From: Xestospongia bergquistia
Lineage: Eukaryota; Porifera; Demospongiae; Haplosclerida; Petrosiidae
Direction: 5' to 3'
Assembly (NCBI GenBank): GCA_963965975.1
Contig: OZ014412.1
Coordinates: 15,266,849 to 15,330,848 of the forward strand
DNA length: 64,000 bases
Below are positions 34,405 through 46,244 of this stretch, in pieces. The notes below the pieces were generated by a model. It was not told the origin of the DNA. It saw only the letters and a program-made list of their open reading frames with translations, and did not search any database. The first letter of the stretch is position 1; each line of letters opens with the position of its first letter. The position numbers and the translations under genes were made by a program.

Positions 34405-36990
34405 ATAATAGGAGTTCATCTCTTACTTTGTTTAGTATAATATGGAAGTCCATACCCTACTTATGTTCACAGACTATATAACAGTAAAGGGAGTTGTTCT
34501 GTACCTCTGTGTAGTATAATATGGAAGTCTATTACCTACTTGTGTTTACAATGTAGTTAACAGTAATGGGAGTTTGTCTGTTGCTTTGTTTAGTGTAATA
34601 TGGAAGTCCATTACCTACTCTTGATACAAAGTAGTTAACAGTAATGAGAGTTCATCTGTTGCTTTGTTTAGTATAATATGGAAGTCCTTTACCTACTTGT
34701 GTTTACAATGTAGTTAACAGTAATGGGAGTTTGTCTGTTGCTTTGTTTAGTGTAATATGGAAGTCCATTACCTACTCTTGATACAAAGTAGTTAACAGTA
34801 ATGAGAGTTCATCTGTTGCTTTGTTTAGTATAATATGGAAGTCCTTTACCTACTTGTGTTTACAATGTAGTTAACAGTAATGGGAGTTTGTCTGTTGCTT
34901 TGTTTAGTGTAATATGGAAGTCCATTACCTACTCTTGATACAAAGTAGTTAACAGTAATGAGAGTTCATCTGTTGCTTTGTTTAGTATAATATGGAAGTC
35001 CTTTACCTACTTGTGTTTACAATGTAGTTAACAGTAATGGGAGTTTGTCTGTTGCTTTGTTTAGTGTAATATGGAAGTCCATTACCTACTCTTGATACAA
35101 AGTAGTTAACAGTAATGAGAGTTCATCTGTTGCTTTGTTTAGTATAATATTGAAGTCCTTTACCTACTCTTGTTTACAATGTAGTTAACAGTAATGGGAG
35201 TTTATCTGTTGCTTTGTTTAGTGTAATATGGAAGTCCATTACCTACTCTTGATACAAAGTAGTTAACAGTAATGAGAGTTCATCTGTTGCTTTGTTTAGT
35301 ATAATATGGAAGTCCTTTACCTACTCTTGTTTACAATGTAGTTAACAGTAATGGGAGTTTATCTGTTGCTTTGTTTAGTGTAATATGGAAGTCATATTGT
35401 TCAAGAGTAGTTATCAACAATGGGATATGGTATGCAAGTTTCTTTGTTTTCGTTATCTATTGCCTTCTCATGTTCTCAGTGTGGTTTACTGTTACAGAAT
35501 TTAATCTATCACTGCATTTATTTATCATGGAAGTTGAAAGATTGTCATTTACATATAGTAATTATCACAGAAATAGGAGTGAATATAATTATTTGATTAA
35601 AGAAGTCAATGTATAATTTTTCAAGTTTTAAAACAAATTGGACATTGTACATGGATTCATAACACACATAGACCATGTTATCTATATAAAAAGCAACATA
35701 ACTTACACCATAAGCAACAATTATTTTAGCAACAACATGTGTGCTGTTGTAGCAACTAATGCCATGGTAATGATAACCATTTCAATTGCAATAACAATAA
35801 TGCTTTCATAGTAACAGTTACTACAGTATAGCAATGTTTCACCATAGTAACAAACACTGTAGTAACAATAACCATAGTAATATTTATAATAGTAATAAAT
35901 TTTATACCATTTCATGTCATCTTAGAGTATTTAGACCTTTCAAATGAATCTTTTACAGCCTCTTTGATTAGACTATAGTTATCAGCAAATAAGAGAGATT
36001 CTGTCAATAGGAAATCTATTGCTCACTCATGTTTGCATCGTAGTTAACAGTAATGGGAGTGAATCTGTTGATAGGAAAACTATTTCCCTCTCTTGTTTGT
36101 GCTGTAGTTCTCAGTAATGGGAGTGAATTATACAATACGCTACATATATGTAGTGTATTGTATAACTTATTATATAATAAGTAATGTTATATCTAATGTA
36201 CATCTAAGGAAATCTATTGTTATTCCACTTACTCCATAGTTATCAGTAATGGAAGTGAATTATACAATACACTACATAATAAGTAATGTTAAAACTAATG
36301 TACATCTAAGGAAATGTATTGTTATTCCACTTACTACATAGTTATCAGTAATGGGTGTTGATCAGTTGTTTTGTGTAGTATAGCATGGACATCATGCTAT
36401 ACTGCATACATACTCTTGTTCAAAGTTGATATTAGTAATGGGAGTAGATATGTTGTTTTGTGTAGATGTTACAGAAGTCCACTGCCTACTCTTGTTCATA
36501 GTTGTTATCAGTAATGGTAGTATATTTGTTGTTTTGTGTTGTATTGTATGGAAGTCCATTGTTTACTCTTGTTTGAATTCACAGAGCTTTTATCAATAAT
36601 GGGAGTAGATCAGTTGCTTTGTTTAGTTATATAATATATTGCCTTCTCCTGTTCGAGTTTAGTTAATATTGTTAGGAATTAATCTGTTCCTTTCTATAAT
36701 ATATAAGGAAATCTTTTGTATTTTTCCACTTACTCTGTAGATATCAGTAATGGGAGTTGGTCTGTTGCATTGTTTAGTTATGTAATATATTACCTTCTTC
36801 TGTTCACAGTGTAGTTAGCATTGTTAAAGGTTAATGTACTGCTTTCTCTAGTAAGGAAATCTATTAATTTTTTCACCTATGTAGTTAATAGTAATGGTAG
36901 TTGATCTATTGCTTTATTGAGTATGGAAATCCATTAATTTTAGTATGGAAATCTATTAATAGTTATATTCATGGGAGTTGATCTTGGTTA
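34405..36990. repeat. Minisatellite with 157-bp higher-order unit (copy 2)
   Basis: Duplicate of 22750-25340. The last higher-order unit (about 35290-35395) carries core-type monomer sequence where copy 1 has divergent monomers (copy 1 aataaggaagttaattacct, copy 2 aatatggaagtcctttacct) and is 4 bp shorter. The rest matches. This points to local repeat conversion or unequal exchange after the duplication. Confidence 0.9.
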
Positions 36991-37267
36991 ACTTACTTTT
37001 AAAAATGTCATTTACAAACACGTGTATGTTTAAGATTTAGTTATTCAACAGTAGCAAAAGGCTTATTAAAAAGGACTGTACAAAAAATATTAATGGTATT
37101 TATTATGGATTGTGTTTGACACGTTCTTTATTATTCAATGTTTTCTTTACTTTCAGAATTGTATGCATTGTTGGATCATGCAACAGAAACTATAAGATCA
37201 CATACTTAAGCTTACGTGAATATACAAAGCACAAGTACAGCATGGTACAAGAATTAGGTGTATTGAC

Positions 37268-37398
37268 TATAATGTTGTTTGATATACCAACAATCAGATT
37301 CTTTAGGATAACTCAATTCACAAGGTTAGACATTAACAACACGAGGTCACACTTAATCACGTGACCAAATAATAATAACAATAATAATAAACATTACA
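37268..37398 (-). repeat. 3' LTR of the gypsy element
   Basis: 131 bp, identical by eye to the 5' LTR at 41483-41613 and to the copy-1 LTR at 25613-25743. Very short for a gypsy LTR. It carries ataataataa runs and a cacgtg E-box-like site. Confidence 0.93.
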
Positions 37399-37491
37399 AC
37401 ATCTCCCTTTCTCTCAAAATAAAATAATAACTCAAATAACATAATGAAATATGTCACAAATACCAATGTAAATAACTCACACAAATTGTTA

Positions 37492-40400
37492 TCAATAATC
37501 GTAAATGTTCTGTCCATATCGTTGAACACGTTTCCTGTTCCTCACAGGATACCTTGATTCATTTCCGTCTCTATCTTGTTCATTTCTGTCTTGCTCATCA
37601 CTTTCTTGTTTATCTCTGTCATCTTCTATATCATAATCACTATCTTCATCATCTGTTACATTTCCACTGACTTTAACTTTCTTTAACATTGATATGTTTC
37701 TCGTAAGATACTTTCCATTTCGAGTTACTGTTATCATCGATCCTTTCACTCTCACTACTTTGAATGGAACTGGATCAAACGTTGTTGAAAATTTATTGAT
37801 TTTCCTCTGTTTCATTAGTACCACATCGTCTACTTTCAACTCCAACACTTTGGCTCTTCTTCTTCTATCTGCATCTTCTTTCATTTGTACTTTCTTTTCT
37901 TTATCTCTCTTTCTAACTGGATGATCTTGTTGCTTTACCAATTCTGGAAGTTTTGTGTTTATGACTCTATTAAACAACAATTTAGATGGAGGTTCGTTTG
38001 TCGTCAAGTGAGGTGTAGCTCTATAATTTAGTAAAAATACATTGACTTCTTTCTTCCAGTCCTTCTTCATTACATGAGCACTTTTTATCGCTTTTGACAA
38101 TGGCTTCATGAAATTTTCTGCTTCGGAATTTGCTTGCGGCCACAATGGTGTCACTCTTCTGTGATTGATTCCATATTCTTGCATGAACACTTTAAAATCT
38201 TGACTGTTAAAAGGAGGTCCATTGTCGCTTTTCAAAATTCTAGGAATACCATGAGTACAAAATATTTTTTCTAACTTCACGATTGTACTTTTAGCAGAGG
38301 TTGTCTGGACAATTTCGACTACAGGAAATCGTGAATACGCATCTATGGCAACTAATAGGTATTCACCAGTGGGGAAAGGTCCGCAAAAATCTACATGTAC
38401 AGTATGCCATGGCTCTGGTGGCAACTCTGACATCTGTAATGGACTTGGACATAAACTTGATGTGTTTGCTTGACATGGTGTACAATAGTCTATCACTTGT
38501 TTTACTTCTTTGTCAATTCCTGGGAACCATACTTTTTCTCTGATCAATTGCTTTGTCTTAACTAGTCCCTGATGTCCTTCATGAGCCAACTCCATTGCAC
38601 GTTTTCTTAGTGCACTTGGTATCACAATTCGAGTTCCTCTGAGAATGATATTCGAATCACTGTGTATCGTCAATTCATCACGAACTTTGTGAAATAGCTT
38701 GAGTTCCTTTACATTGACTTCACCAGAAAAATCCCATTTTCCTGATCTAACACTTTGTACCAACCTTTGTAATGTTTTATCCTCTTTTGTTGCTTTCTGT
38801 ATGTCTGCTAGTGACATTGCCTTTGGAACTGCATTAATACTGATGAATTTGACATATTCTTCCGCAACTTTAACTTCGTCTTCAGTAACATTCTGGCTCG
38901 GATGTCGCGATAAGTAATCAGATGGATTTTTCTCTCCCTTTATGTGTCTAACTGAAAAATCATATTCTTGTAATAACATGTTCCACCTCTCAATTCTTGC
39001 CGATGCTTTCGACTTTTTATTCTCAAAAATGAATTGAAGTGGCTTGCAATCTGTGACTAATGTGAAATGACCACCAAACAAGTATATGTGTAGTCGCTTG
39101 ATTGCCCAAACTATAGCAAGAGCTTCCTTTTCTGTCTGTGAATACTTCTGTTCTGTGGCTGATAACGATCTGCTCACATAAGCAACTATCCTTCGGTCAT
39201 CTGTACCTGGTGTCTTTTGTGACAATATGGCTGACAATCCCCATGGTGAGGCATCTGTAGTGAGCTCCGTTTGCTTCGTTCCATCAAAATAAGCCATCAC
39301 TGTGTCACTAGTCAACATTTGCTTAACTTGCTCAAATGATTCTCTTTCTTTTTCTGTCCATTTAAAGTTGACATTTTTCTTTGTTAACTCCCGTAGTGGC
39401 TTTGTAATGTCACTGAAATTTGGAATAAACTTGGCACAGTAGGTTGCCATGCCGATAAAACTTCGTACTTCTGTGGTTGATGATGGCGGTTTTGCTTCTT
39501 GTATTGTCTTGACCTTTCGAGGATCTGGAGAAATGCCCTTTCTTGAGAAGACAAATCCGAAAAATTCAAGTGACTTTTTGTTAAATTCACATTTTTCTTT
39601 GTTTACTGTTAATCCTACGCTCAAGAGTCTTCTGAATACTGCTTCCAGTGCTTCATCGTGTTTCTCTTGAGTTTCGCCAAACACAATGATATCATCACTA
39701 ATATTGATTACACCTTGAATGTCTCTGACTTGTTCATTAATAGCATTCTGGAAAATCTCACTGGCTGAATTAGTTCCAAAATTCAGTCGTTTATACCTTC
39801 GTAATCCTTTGTGTGTTGCAAAAGTAGTGATATATCTACTTTCGGAAGCTAAAGACAACTGGTGATATCCTGATCTCAAATCTAACTTGGAAAATACAGT
39901 TGCACCATTAAGAGAGTGTATCAAATCATCTACTGTGGGACTGGGGTGCCGTTCTCTAAGTATAGCTCTATTTGCCATCCGCATATCAATGCAGAGACGA
40001 ACTTCACCATTCCTTTTGGGAATAATTACTAATGGAGAAATCCATGGAGTGGGACCATCTACCTTTTCAATGATGTCTTGTTTCTCTAATCTTTCCAGCT
40101 CTATCTCAACTTGCTTCCTCATGTGAAATGGAATTCGTCGTGCCGGTTGTGCTACTGGAGTTACCGACTCATCTATGTGCAACATTACTTCGTAGTCCTT
40201 TAATTTACCAACTCCTTCAAATACTTCAGCATACTGTTCTGTCAACTGTTTGATGTTCATAGCACAAACGTTAACCTTAATTAGTCCAAGTTCTCGGGCT
40301 GTAATATAACTCATGAGAGAGCCATTTGTACCTTGAAGTACGTGGATTGTCGCTTTGATACTGCTATCTTTTGTTTGTACTTGTGCATCAAATTGACCTA

Positions 40401-41439
40401 ATACTTTTAAACACGACTGGGATCCATATGCACAAATTCGAGTGGATGAGTTTCGAAGGGTCACCTGTTTCCTCTTGTTGATTGTCATCAATGCTGATTC
40501 ATCAATAATGTTGATTGATGCTCCAGTGTCAATTGTGACTTTAATTGGTACTCTATTTATTTTGACCATCATCTCAGGGACTTTGCCAGTATTATCACCA
40601 AGAGTATAAACGTATTCTTCCTCACTGCTACTTGGCGTTGACTTTTCACTAATTTTACGAACATGAGATGGTTGTAGTTTGTTTCGAGTTCTATTATTTC
40701 GTCGACACATTTTTGCGAAGTGATTGAATTTTAAACATTTGTGACACTGTTTACCTCTAGCAGGACACATTCCTTTGTTGTGTGTTTTCCCACATCGAGT
40801 ACATTCATAAAGTGATAATTTAGGTTTCGTTGACTGGGTTACTTTTGTTTTCGACTTAAACTGTTGATGTTTAATCAGTCTTGCACTTTCGTAATTACTT
40901 GATTGTTCCATGCCACTGGCTAATCTCTCACTTTCTTCTAGTGCTCTGGCTTTTGCTAGTAGTTTCTCAAGTGTGAGGTCATCTTCTCGTAACGCATATC
41001 GTCTTAGGTGTTTTGATTTGCAATTTTGAATAATCATTGACCTGAGTTCCCTGTCAATATCAGCAAATTCACAGTGGACAGCTAATTTTCTTAGCCTGGT
41101 TACAAATTGATCGATCGTTTCACCATCATGTTGTGTGATTTGTCGGAACTGGAAAACTTCATAATCAATATTTTTCTTAGGTGTGAAATAGTCATCTAGC
41201 TTCTTCATGGCGGACGCATAATCATTTCCTGCTTCTGGAATCGCTTCAAATATTTCTTGAGTTTCAGCTCCTGCCTGGTATAATAACAGAGCGCGTTTCT
41301 GTTGATCATCTGTGACTCCCACAGCCACTAGATATGTCTCGAAGCGTCGTTTCCATATTTTCCAACGTTGACTCAACGATGTCGGGTCCGAAATAGGATC
41401 AAACGGTGGAAGCGATGCCAAATCAAGCTTAGTAGCCAT
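37492..41439 (-). CDS. Gag-Pol polyprotein of Ty3/gypsy element
   Basis: Single 1315-residue frame with no frameshift between gag and pol. Gag-like helical region about 20-180. Two zinc knuckles: C213-C216-H220-C225 and C232-C235-H240-C245. Aspartic protease DTGA at 304-307. Reverse transcriptase about 440-630 with LDLRSGYHQ (D520) and the catalytic box ISDD (580-583) in place of the usual YxDD. RNase H about 715-845 with D729, E772 and D797. Integrase zinc finger H953-H956-C986-C989. Integrase core with D1017, D1072 and E1108, where the last two are spaced D-x35-E. Basic then acidic tail. Order PR-RT-RH-IN is that of Ty3/gypsy. All catalytic residues are present, so it may be active. Together with a truncated twin at 25837-26386 it dates the local duplication. 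Confidence 0.96.
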   Translation of the reverse strand: MATKLDLASLPPFDPISDPTSLSQRWKIWKRRFETYLVAVGVTDDQQKRALLLYQAGAETQEIFEAIPEAGNDYASAMKKLDDYFTPKKNIDYEVFQFRQITQHDGETIDQFVTRLRKLAVHCEFADIDRELRSMIIQNCKSKHLRRYALREDDLTLEKLLAKARALEESERLASGMEQSSNYESARLIKHQQFKSKTKVTQSTKPKLSLYECTRCGKTHNKGMCPARGKQCHKCLKFNHFAKMCRRNNRTRNKLQPSHVRKISEKSTPSSSEEEYVYTLGDNTGKVPEMMVKINRVPIKVTIDTGASINIIDESALMTINKRKQVTLRNSSTRICAYGSQSCLKVLGQFDAQVQTKDSSIKATIHVLQGTNGSLMSYITARELGLIKVNVCAMNIKQLTEQYAEVFEGVGKLKDYEVMLHIDESVTPVAQPARRIPFHMRKQVEIELERLEKQDIIEKVDGPTPWISPLVIIPKRNGEVRLCIDMRMANRAILRERHPSPTVDDLIHSLNGATVFSKLDLRSGYHQLSLASESRYITTFATHKGLRRYKRLNFGTNSASEIFQNAINEQVRDIQGVINISDDIIVFGETQEKHDEALEAVFRRLLSVGLTVNKEKCEFNKKSLEFFGFVFSRKGISPDPRKVKTIQEAKPPSSTTEVRSFIGMATYCAKFIPNFSDITKPLRELTKKNVNFKWTEKERESFEQVKQMLTSDTVMAYFDGTKQTELTTDASPWGLSAILSQKTPGTDDRRIVAYVSRSLSATEQKYSQTEKEALAIVWAIKRLHIYLFGGHFTLVTDCKPLQFIFENKKSKASARIERWNMLLQEYDFSVRHIKGEKNPSDYLSRHPSQNVTEDEVKVAEEYVKFISINAVPKAMSLADIQKATKEDKTLQRLVQSVRSGKWDFSGEVNVKELKLFHKVRDELTIHSDSNIILRGTRIVIPSALRKRAMELAHEGHQGLVKTKQLIREKVWFPGIDKEVKQVIDYCTPCQANTSSLCPSPLQMSELPPEPWHTVHVDFCGPFPTGEYLLVAIDAYSRFPVVEIVQTTSAKSTIVKLEKIFCTHGIPRILKSDNGPPFNSQDFKVFMQEYGINHRRVTPLWPQANSEAENFMKPLSKAIKSAHVMKKDWKKEVNVFLLNYRATPHLTTNEPPSKLLFNRVINTKLPELVKQQDHPVRKRDKEKKVQMKEDADRRRRAKVLELKVDDVVLMKQRKINKFSTTFDPVPFKVVRVKGSMITVTRNGKYLTRNISMLKKVKVSGNVTDDEDSDYDIEDDRDKQESDEQDRNEQDRDGNESRYPVRNRKRVQRYGQNIYDY

Positions 41440-41482
41440 TTGGACTTAAAATGACCATAAAATATATCCTCTCGTCGCCAAT

Positions 41483-41613
41483 TATAATGTTGTTTGATAT
41501 ACCAACAATCAGATTCTTTAGGATAACTCAATTCACAAGGTTAGACATTAACAACACGAGGTCACACTTAATCACGTGACCAAATAATAATAACAATAAT
41601 AATAAACATTACA
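41483..41613 (-). repeat. 5' LTR of the gypsy element
   Basis: 131 bp, the upstream LTR in the direction of gag-pol. It is followed on the minus strand by the tRNA primer-binding site. The target-site duplication TTGAC adjoins at 41614. Confidence 0.93.
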
Positions 41614-41662
41614 TTGACATAGTTTCTAATAGTTGAAATGGCTTAGGCAGAGAGGTAATAGG

Positions 41663-41976
41663 TATGATAAGACATTTCAGACTTTATGTTTGTCTGGACA
41701 ATCAATACTAAAAATCAATAAACAAAACCAAGGATATATATACAATACAACAACCAATCAAAATATATCTAATGAGTCCATAGCAATAGCCAATGAAATA
41801 GCTGGAATAGAGTCCTCAACAGATAAATAATTGGTTGAAGTGAGCAAGGTTGTTTCGATCGACTCATTAGATATATTTTGATTGGTTGTTGTATTGTATA
41901 TATATCCTTGGTTTTGTTTATTGATTTTTAGTATCAGTTGTCCAGACGAACATAGAGTCTGAAATGTCCTATCATA
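41663..41976. mobile_element. Foldback element, 116-bp inverted arms
   Basis: Arms 41663-41778 and 41861-41976 are reverse complements with only about six mismatches, separated by 82 bp. Arm interior shares tatatatacaatacaacaac. No coding capacity; the short frame at 41633-41830 lies across one arm. It is typical of a foldback/MITE transposon and lies 50 bp from the gypsy insertion. The target-site duplication was not resolved. Confidence 0.88.
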
Positions 41977-42592
41977 GTTTTTAATAGCTACAGAATCTAA
42001 ATTCGTAAATACAATAGTGCTTGTATTATTAGTAAATTATTACTTTCTAACCCTTGGACCCTGACATTTAAGTGCAGCGTTAACACCATACAAGTAGAGG
42101 AGCTGTAATTGTCATGTGACAGGAAGTGACAATCTGATATTATTGGTAGTAGTTGTTAACGGTTTTTAAAATTTTGTATGTAACATATTATATTTTACTT
42201 AAATCCTATACAAACCTATTTAAAGAACATCTATACTTTAACTTTTTTATCGCTTTTAGAGATTAATAAAATTCATAGCTATAATTATAATATTACTCAA
42301 ACAACCAAATGCATTTGACTGACACAAGCTGGAACACAACAGCATGAATGAAGTAATGTAACTAGTATAAACTTAACATAAAGTATTGACAATAACTAAG
42401 TCACAAAACTTAGTAAAGTAATGTACATACAATAGCTGCCATATAACAGCTAAAAATATCATGTATAATAAAGTAATGTAGACTATACTATCAACAGTCA
42501 TTCATACAACTATTGTAATATTGTTCGTCTAACAGTTAATATAATTATATGTAATCACTATATATATATATACATACACACACATATATACA

Positions 42593-42633
<41 letters not shown>

Positions 42634-43820
42634 TTTCTGTATGTTTTCACATGTCTATATTACTGTACATGCGTACATGGTAAATTATTAAATACTTGAG
42701 CATTGGTTAGATATTTACGTCTGATTTGCATGATATATCTCAAATAAACGCAACAAAATTTAGAGGCAAACATGGCTATGGTTCCTACTTGATATAACAA
42801 TTAAACTTGAGGCACACCCACAGACAGACTAGATCAGCTAACTTAAACCTTACTCCCATTCAGGAAGAAATAGGTATCATAATTGTTACATTTACATTGG
42901 GTACTTAAACAGTATTAAAGAATTGAGGAAATTTAGTATATTTTTTATGATACAAAATTCTTACTACAAGTTAATTAAGTAGTCATTGTAGTTAATGCAA
43001 ATGTACATTGTACTCAGAAACCAAAAATAAAATAAAAAATAATAATTGATCTCATACCCTTTACTTCTTATAGAATTACTTTCCACCTTTAGTTAGTGTA
43101 ATGTTACTTTCAATAAAATACATTTATTGTCTTTTAGTTAATAATGTTAACCAAGCTATAGTCATAATTGCAAAGTAAGTACTAAATTAAAAGCTGAAAC
43201 ACGAGTTTCATAATTATAAAACCTAGTAAGTTGACTGTACACACTATAATTATTTATTTAATGTAATTAAATAGTGCTCTTCCATATTGTGTGAAGAATA
43301 AGATTTTTAATTTTCAAGTTTCGAGGGATATACAACTATGAAGAGGACAAATACCACACTATAAAGACTCTTTGCTGTTAAGTTATTTGTCTATTGTCTT
43401 ATATGACCATGTGCTCACTAATTTTAAGAATGGTTCCATCTAAATGTAACTATGCAATTATTATAAATAGTAACACACAACTGTGTCTTACTACGTTATG
43501 GTTTAGGATATAGTTAATAATGGAATGATATAATTCCCATATTGATTACGTTGTATTAAATAAAGCTTAGTCACAATAGCTAATGGAGTATCAGTTTGTT
43601 AAACTTTTCATTAGAAGTATTAAAGAGTCAACAAATATAGAGATATCCCACATCTTCATTGTTTGGTTGTTTGCTAGTAATGACTTCTTTGAAATAGTCC
43701 TTTCTTTAAACAGAAGTGTATTTAAAGAACAAAATAAATTAATCTATATTACATAATTTGGCATAACTTCATATTCTGTAAAATGCAATCCTATGTGCAA
43801 CCAACTAGCAATTATAGAAG
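41977..43820. other. Intergenic flank left of MACPF pair 3
   Basis: No gene seen. 42100-42740 is paralogous to DNA left of the NIDO gene (13139-13260 and 14190-14480). 42815-43820 is paralogous to DNA right of the NIDO gene (about 17130-17830). The ~2.4-kb NIDO-bearing segment is absent at 42740-42815. An (AT)n/(CA)n microsatellite lies at about 42559-42631. Confidence 0.65.
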
Positions 43821-46244
43821 CTAAAAAAAGCTCAAGCATTCATATGTTAGGCACTTAAACAGTTCATCAACAGGAGTTTTATCCTTTATTTCAAGGTCTC
43901 TAAAAAAGCTTCCTGTCTCCATTGATCCTGAGTTTCCAAGTTCAGTGAATCCATTCCCAATCAAGAAATATGTTAAACCTTTAGTTTTGATCTCAATTCT
44001 TGTACAGCTTGTTATGCAATGATCAGCTACACAAACATGTGTGCCAGCCTGATGAAGTTGTCCATAACCATGGAAGCCATCACTAAGAGTTGAGTAGCCA
44101 TTTGGACATTGATACCGAAATGTAAAAAATCCCAAAATTACTCCTGTTGGACCAGTAATGAGTTTTGAAGGTGCCTTACGAGAATCAACCAAAATAGTAT
44201 TACCAGTGATGGTGTGATTATATGCTCCTATATATGTTCCTAAATCACGAAGATTAGGATCTGTTTGATAATGACTCCAGCACCACACAGTAAGAAATGA
44301 CATAGAGATGTATTGATTAGAAGTAATTACATGTATAACTTCACTTTTATTAGGACCAAAATCTTTTTGACAAAGGCTTGTATCAAGAGCATATTTCATA
44401 CAATAGTCCAATGTGACATTACGTAAATTTTCTTTCTTCTTATTAATGTTAGTGATGTTAGGAAAATATTGTGAAGTAAAATACTTGTACAATTCAGTCA
44501 ACCTGTATGATAATGGAAGGGGATTCTTTTTTACAGTTTGTGCCCACTCAAAAGCAGTTCCATTTTCATTCACAGGTGGATCTCCCCCAACTTGATACAT
44601 TTGATAGCTATTGCGTAGATCATTGAACTTTTCTGCAGCCTTTTTCTGAGAATCAGTTGCCAATGATGAACTGATATCAACTAATCCAGAATATCCTGCA
44701 GAAGCTTTGACATTGAGGCCAGAAGAATAAAGGCTAGAGTAGTTTGTTGTAGAAAATTCCGAACGTACTCCAAATCGACCACCCATTTTCAATGCTGTTA
44801 CAATGTGAGTTCCGTATTGTTGGATAAAACTCAAATAATATTGTTTTGTTGATGAGTTTAAAACCTCTGGAAGATAAAGCACAGCCTTAAAGAAACTATC
44901 TGAAAATGTAGCATCATTTATTGAAGCACCATAAGCTTCGCATTGTGCCTGAGAACTGATGAATACTGTCTGATGACTTTTTGTCACTTCATGAACTTGC
45001 TGATAATCAGCACTAGCAGAGAAACTTGCTGCCCAACCCCTGAAACTTGTATCAACATGTATTTTAAGAGAATCCATATATGAAGCTGTATCTTTATCTA
45101 TTCTGCTAGAAAATGAAAAGGAACAGGACTGAGCATCATTGACAGTGGTATAATCTGGAATTGAGTAACGACCATCAGCAGTAGTCAGACCTTGGTTATA
45201 AGTGAATTGAAAAATTCCTTGACCTAAAAATCCATAGTCCAAACCAGCTGTGTTTTGAGGATTTCCTCTTAAAATATCATAACATGATCCCAAGTAACCA
45301 ATGTTAGGATATTTTGGCGGTGAGTCAGCTAAAGGTTCAAATATTACTAAAGGAAAAAATATGCGTAATAACTAAAGTTATTATAATTATATCATTCAGT
45401 ATAATTATAGTTAAAACAGTATATTAGATAGCTTTAGTAGAAGACACATATATTGTGACAATGCACTAGTCTATCATCAAGTACATGTTTGAGGTTTAGA
45501 TCAATATTGTTGTCTAATAATAAAAAATGTAATTTCATGAGTTTGTATATTATAGTAATGACAGACAAAAATTAGTTTATTATAATTTTTAATCAGTTAT
45601 TTTTGTTGCCATGTGCTAAGTATGTGTGGCTTGATTTCCTTATCTCTCATCTGGAACATTTATGGCCATATATTGTCTTTTTCACTAGGTAAACAGTGAA
45701 AATGATACATGAATGACCATCTTTGGTCAAGGTTATTCTTACACACGCAGTAATATTTTCTAGGCAAATGATTATCTGCTCGACAATTTTTCTTACAATT
45801 CCAAATGAGTGGCAGTTTCAATGTAAAAAGCTGACGGAAATTCAAACACATCCGCTACAATTGATAAGTCCGGAAGTAACTTTTTTAATTATAAGTTATA
45901 CGTGATATACAGAAAAAGTGGTCCCCTCTCCCTAACCAACTATGGCTTCTTACCGGAAGAATAAACCTAATAAACTAATAAAATTTATTAATTATACACA
46001 TAAATGTCTAAACGCTTGAAACTAAGTCGACTATGGTACAAAGGATTGTGCATCTTCCTTTAAAGATAAAATTTTAAATTTTAAAAATGTTACCAAATTA
46101 AGTTTTCTATGGTTTAAAATATTAATGTAGCGACTTACAGCACTCTTCTGTATCACATTGAGATAGTGATGATTGATCTGTAAAGAGCTGACAGTTAACC
46201 AGTACTGATAGAAGACAAATCATTAGAATTTGACTGAATTCCAT
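43821..46244 (-). CDS. Secreted MACPF protein A3
   Basis: Exons 46244-46139 (35 codons plus one base) and 45346-43821, in phase 1, 543 aa; intron 792 bp. Leader MEFSQILMICLLSVLVNC, then the invariant DQSSLSQCDTEEC before the splice. The MACPF domain has the signature YGTH and MGGRFG. Differences from A1 include GWAASFSA (for GWGASFSA) in the conserved strand after DTSFR and a Cys in GSCYDIL. The C-terminal Cys-rich module is intact (QCPNGYSTLSD, VADHCITSC, KCLTYECL). It is open throughout although its divergent partner B3 is frameshifted. Function as for A1: probable pore-forming secreted effector. The stop codon lies in the same conserved 3' context (tattagctt-like) as the other A genes. Confidence 0.88.

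Larger units (their letters stand above)
26394..38041. repeat. Tandem segmental duplication, copy 2
   Basis: Right copy of the duplication. It differs from copy 1 by two isolated substitutions and a cluster of changes plus a net 4-bp loss in the last minisatellite units (copy 1 ~23640-23740, copy 2 ~35300-35395). Its right end runs straight on into the intact gypsy element, so this is the copy with the original right flank. Copy 1 keeps the original left flank. Confidence 0.95.
37268..41613 (-). mobile_element. Complete Ty3/gypsy LTR retrotransposon (4.35 kb)
   Basis: The LTRs at 37268-37398 and 41483-41613 are 131 bp each. They begin TGTAATGTT and end AACATTATA on the coding strand, and I see no difference between them. 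A 5-bp target-site duplication TTGAC lies at 37263-37267 and 41614-41618. Next to the 5' LTR on the minus strand is a primer-binding site beginning TGGCGACGAG (41480-41471). Next to the 3' LTR is a polypurine tract (gagagaaagggaga, about 37402-37415). One long gag-pol frame lies between. All parts needed for autonomous transposition are visible, and the matching LTRs imply a recent insertion. Confidence 0.95.

Noticed and set aside
37694-40126. Several plus-strand frames opposite gag-pol
   Set aside because: Shadows of the long minus-strand polyprotein frame.
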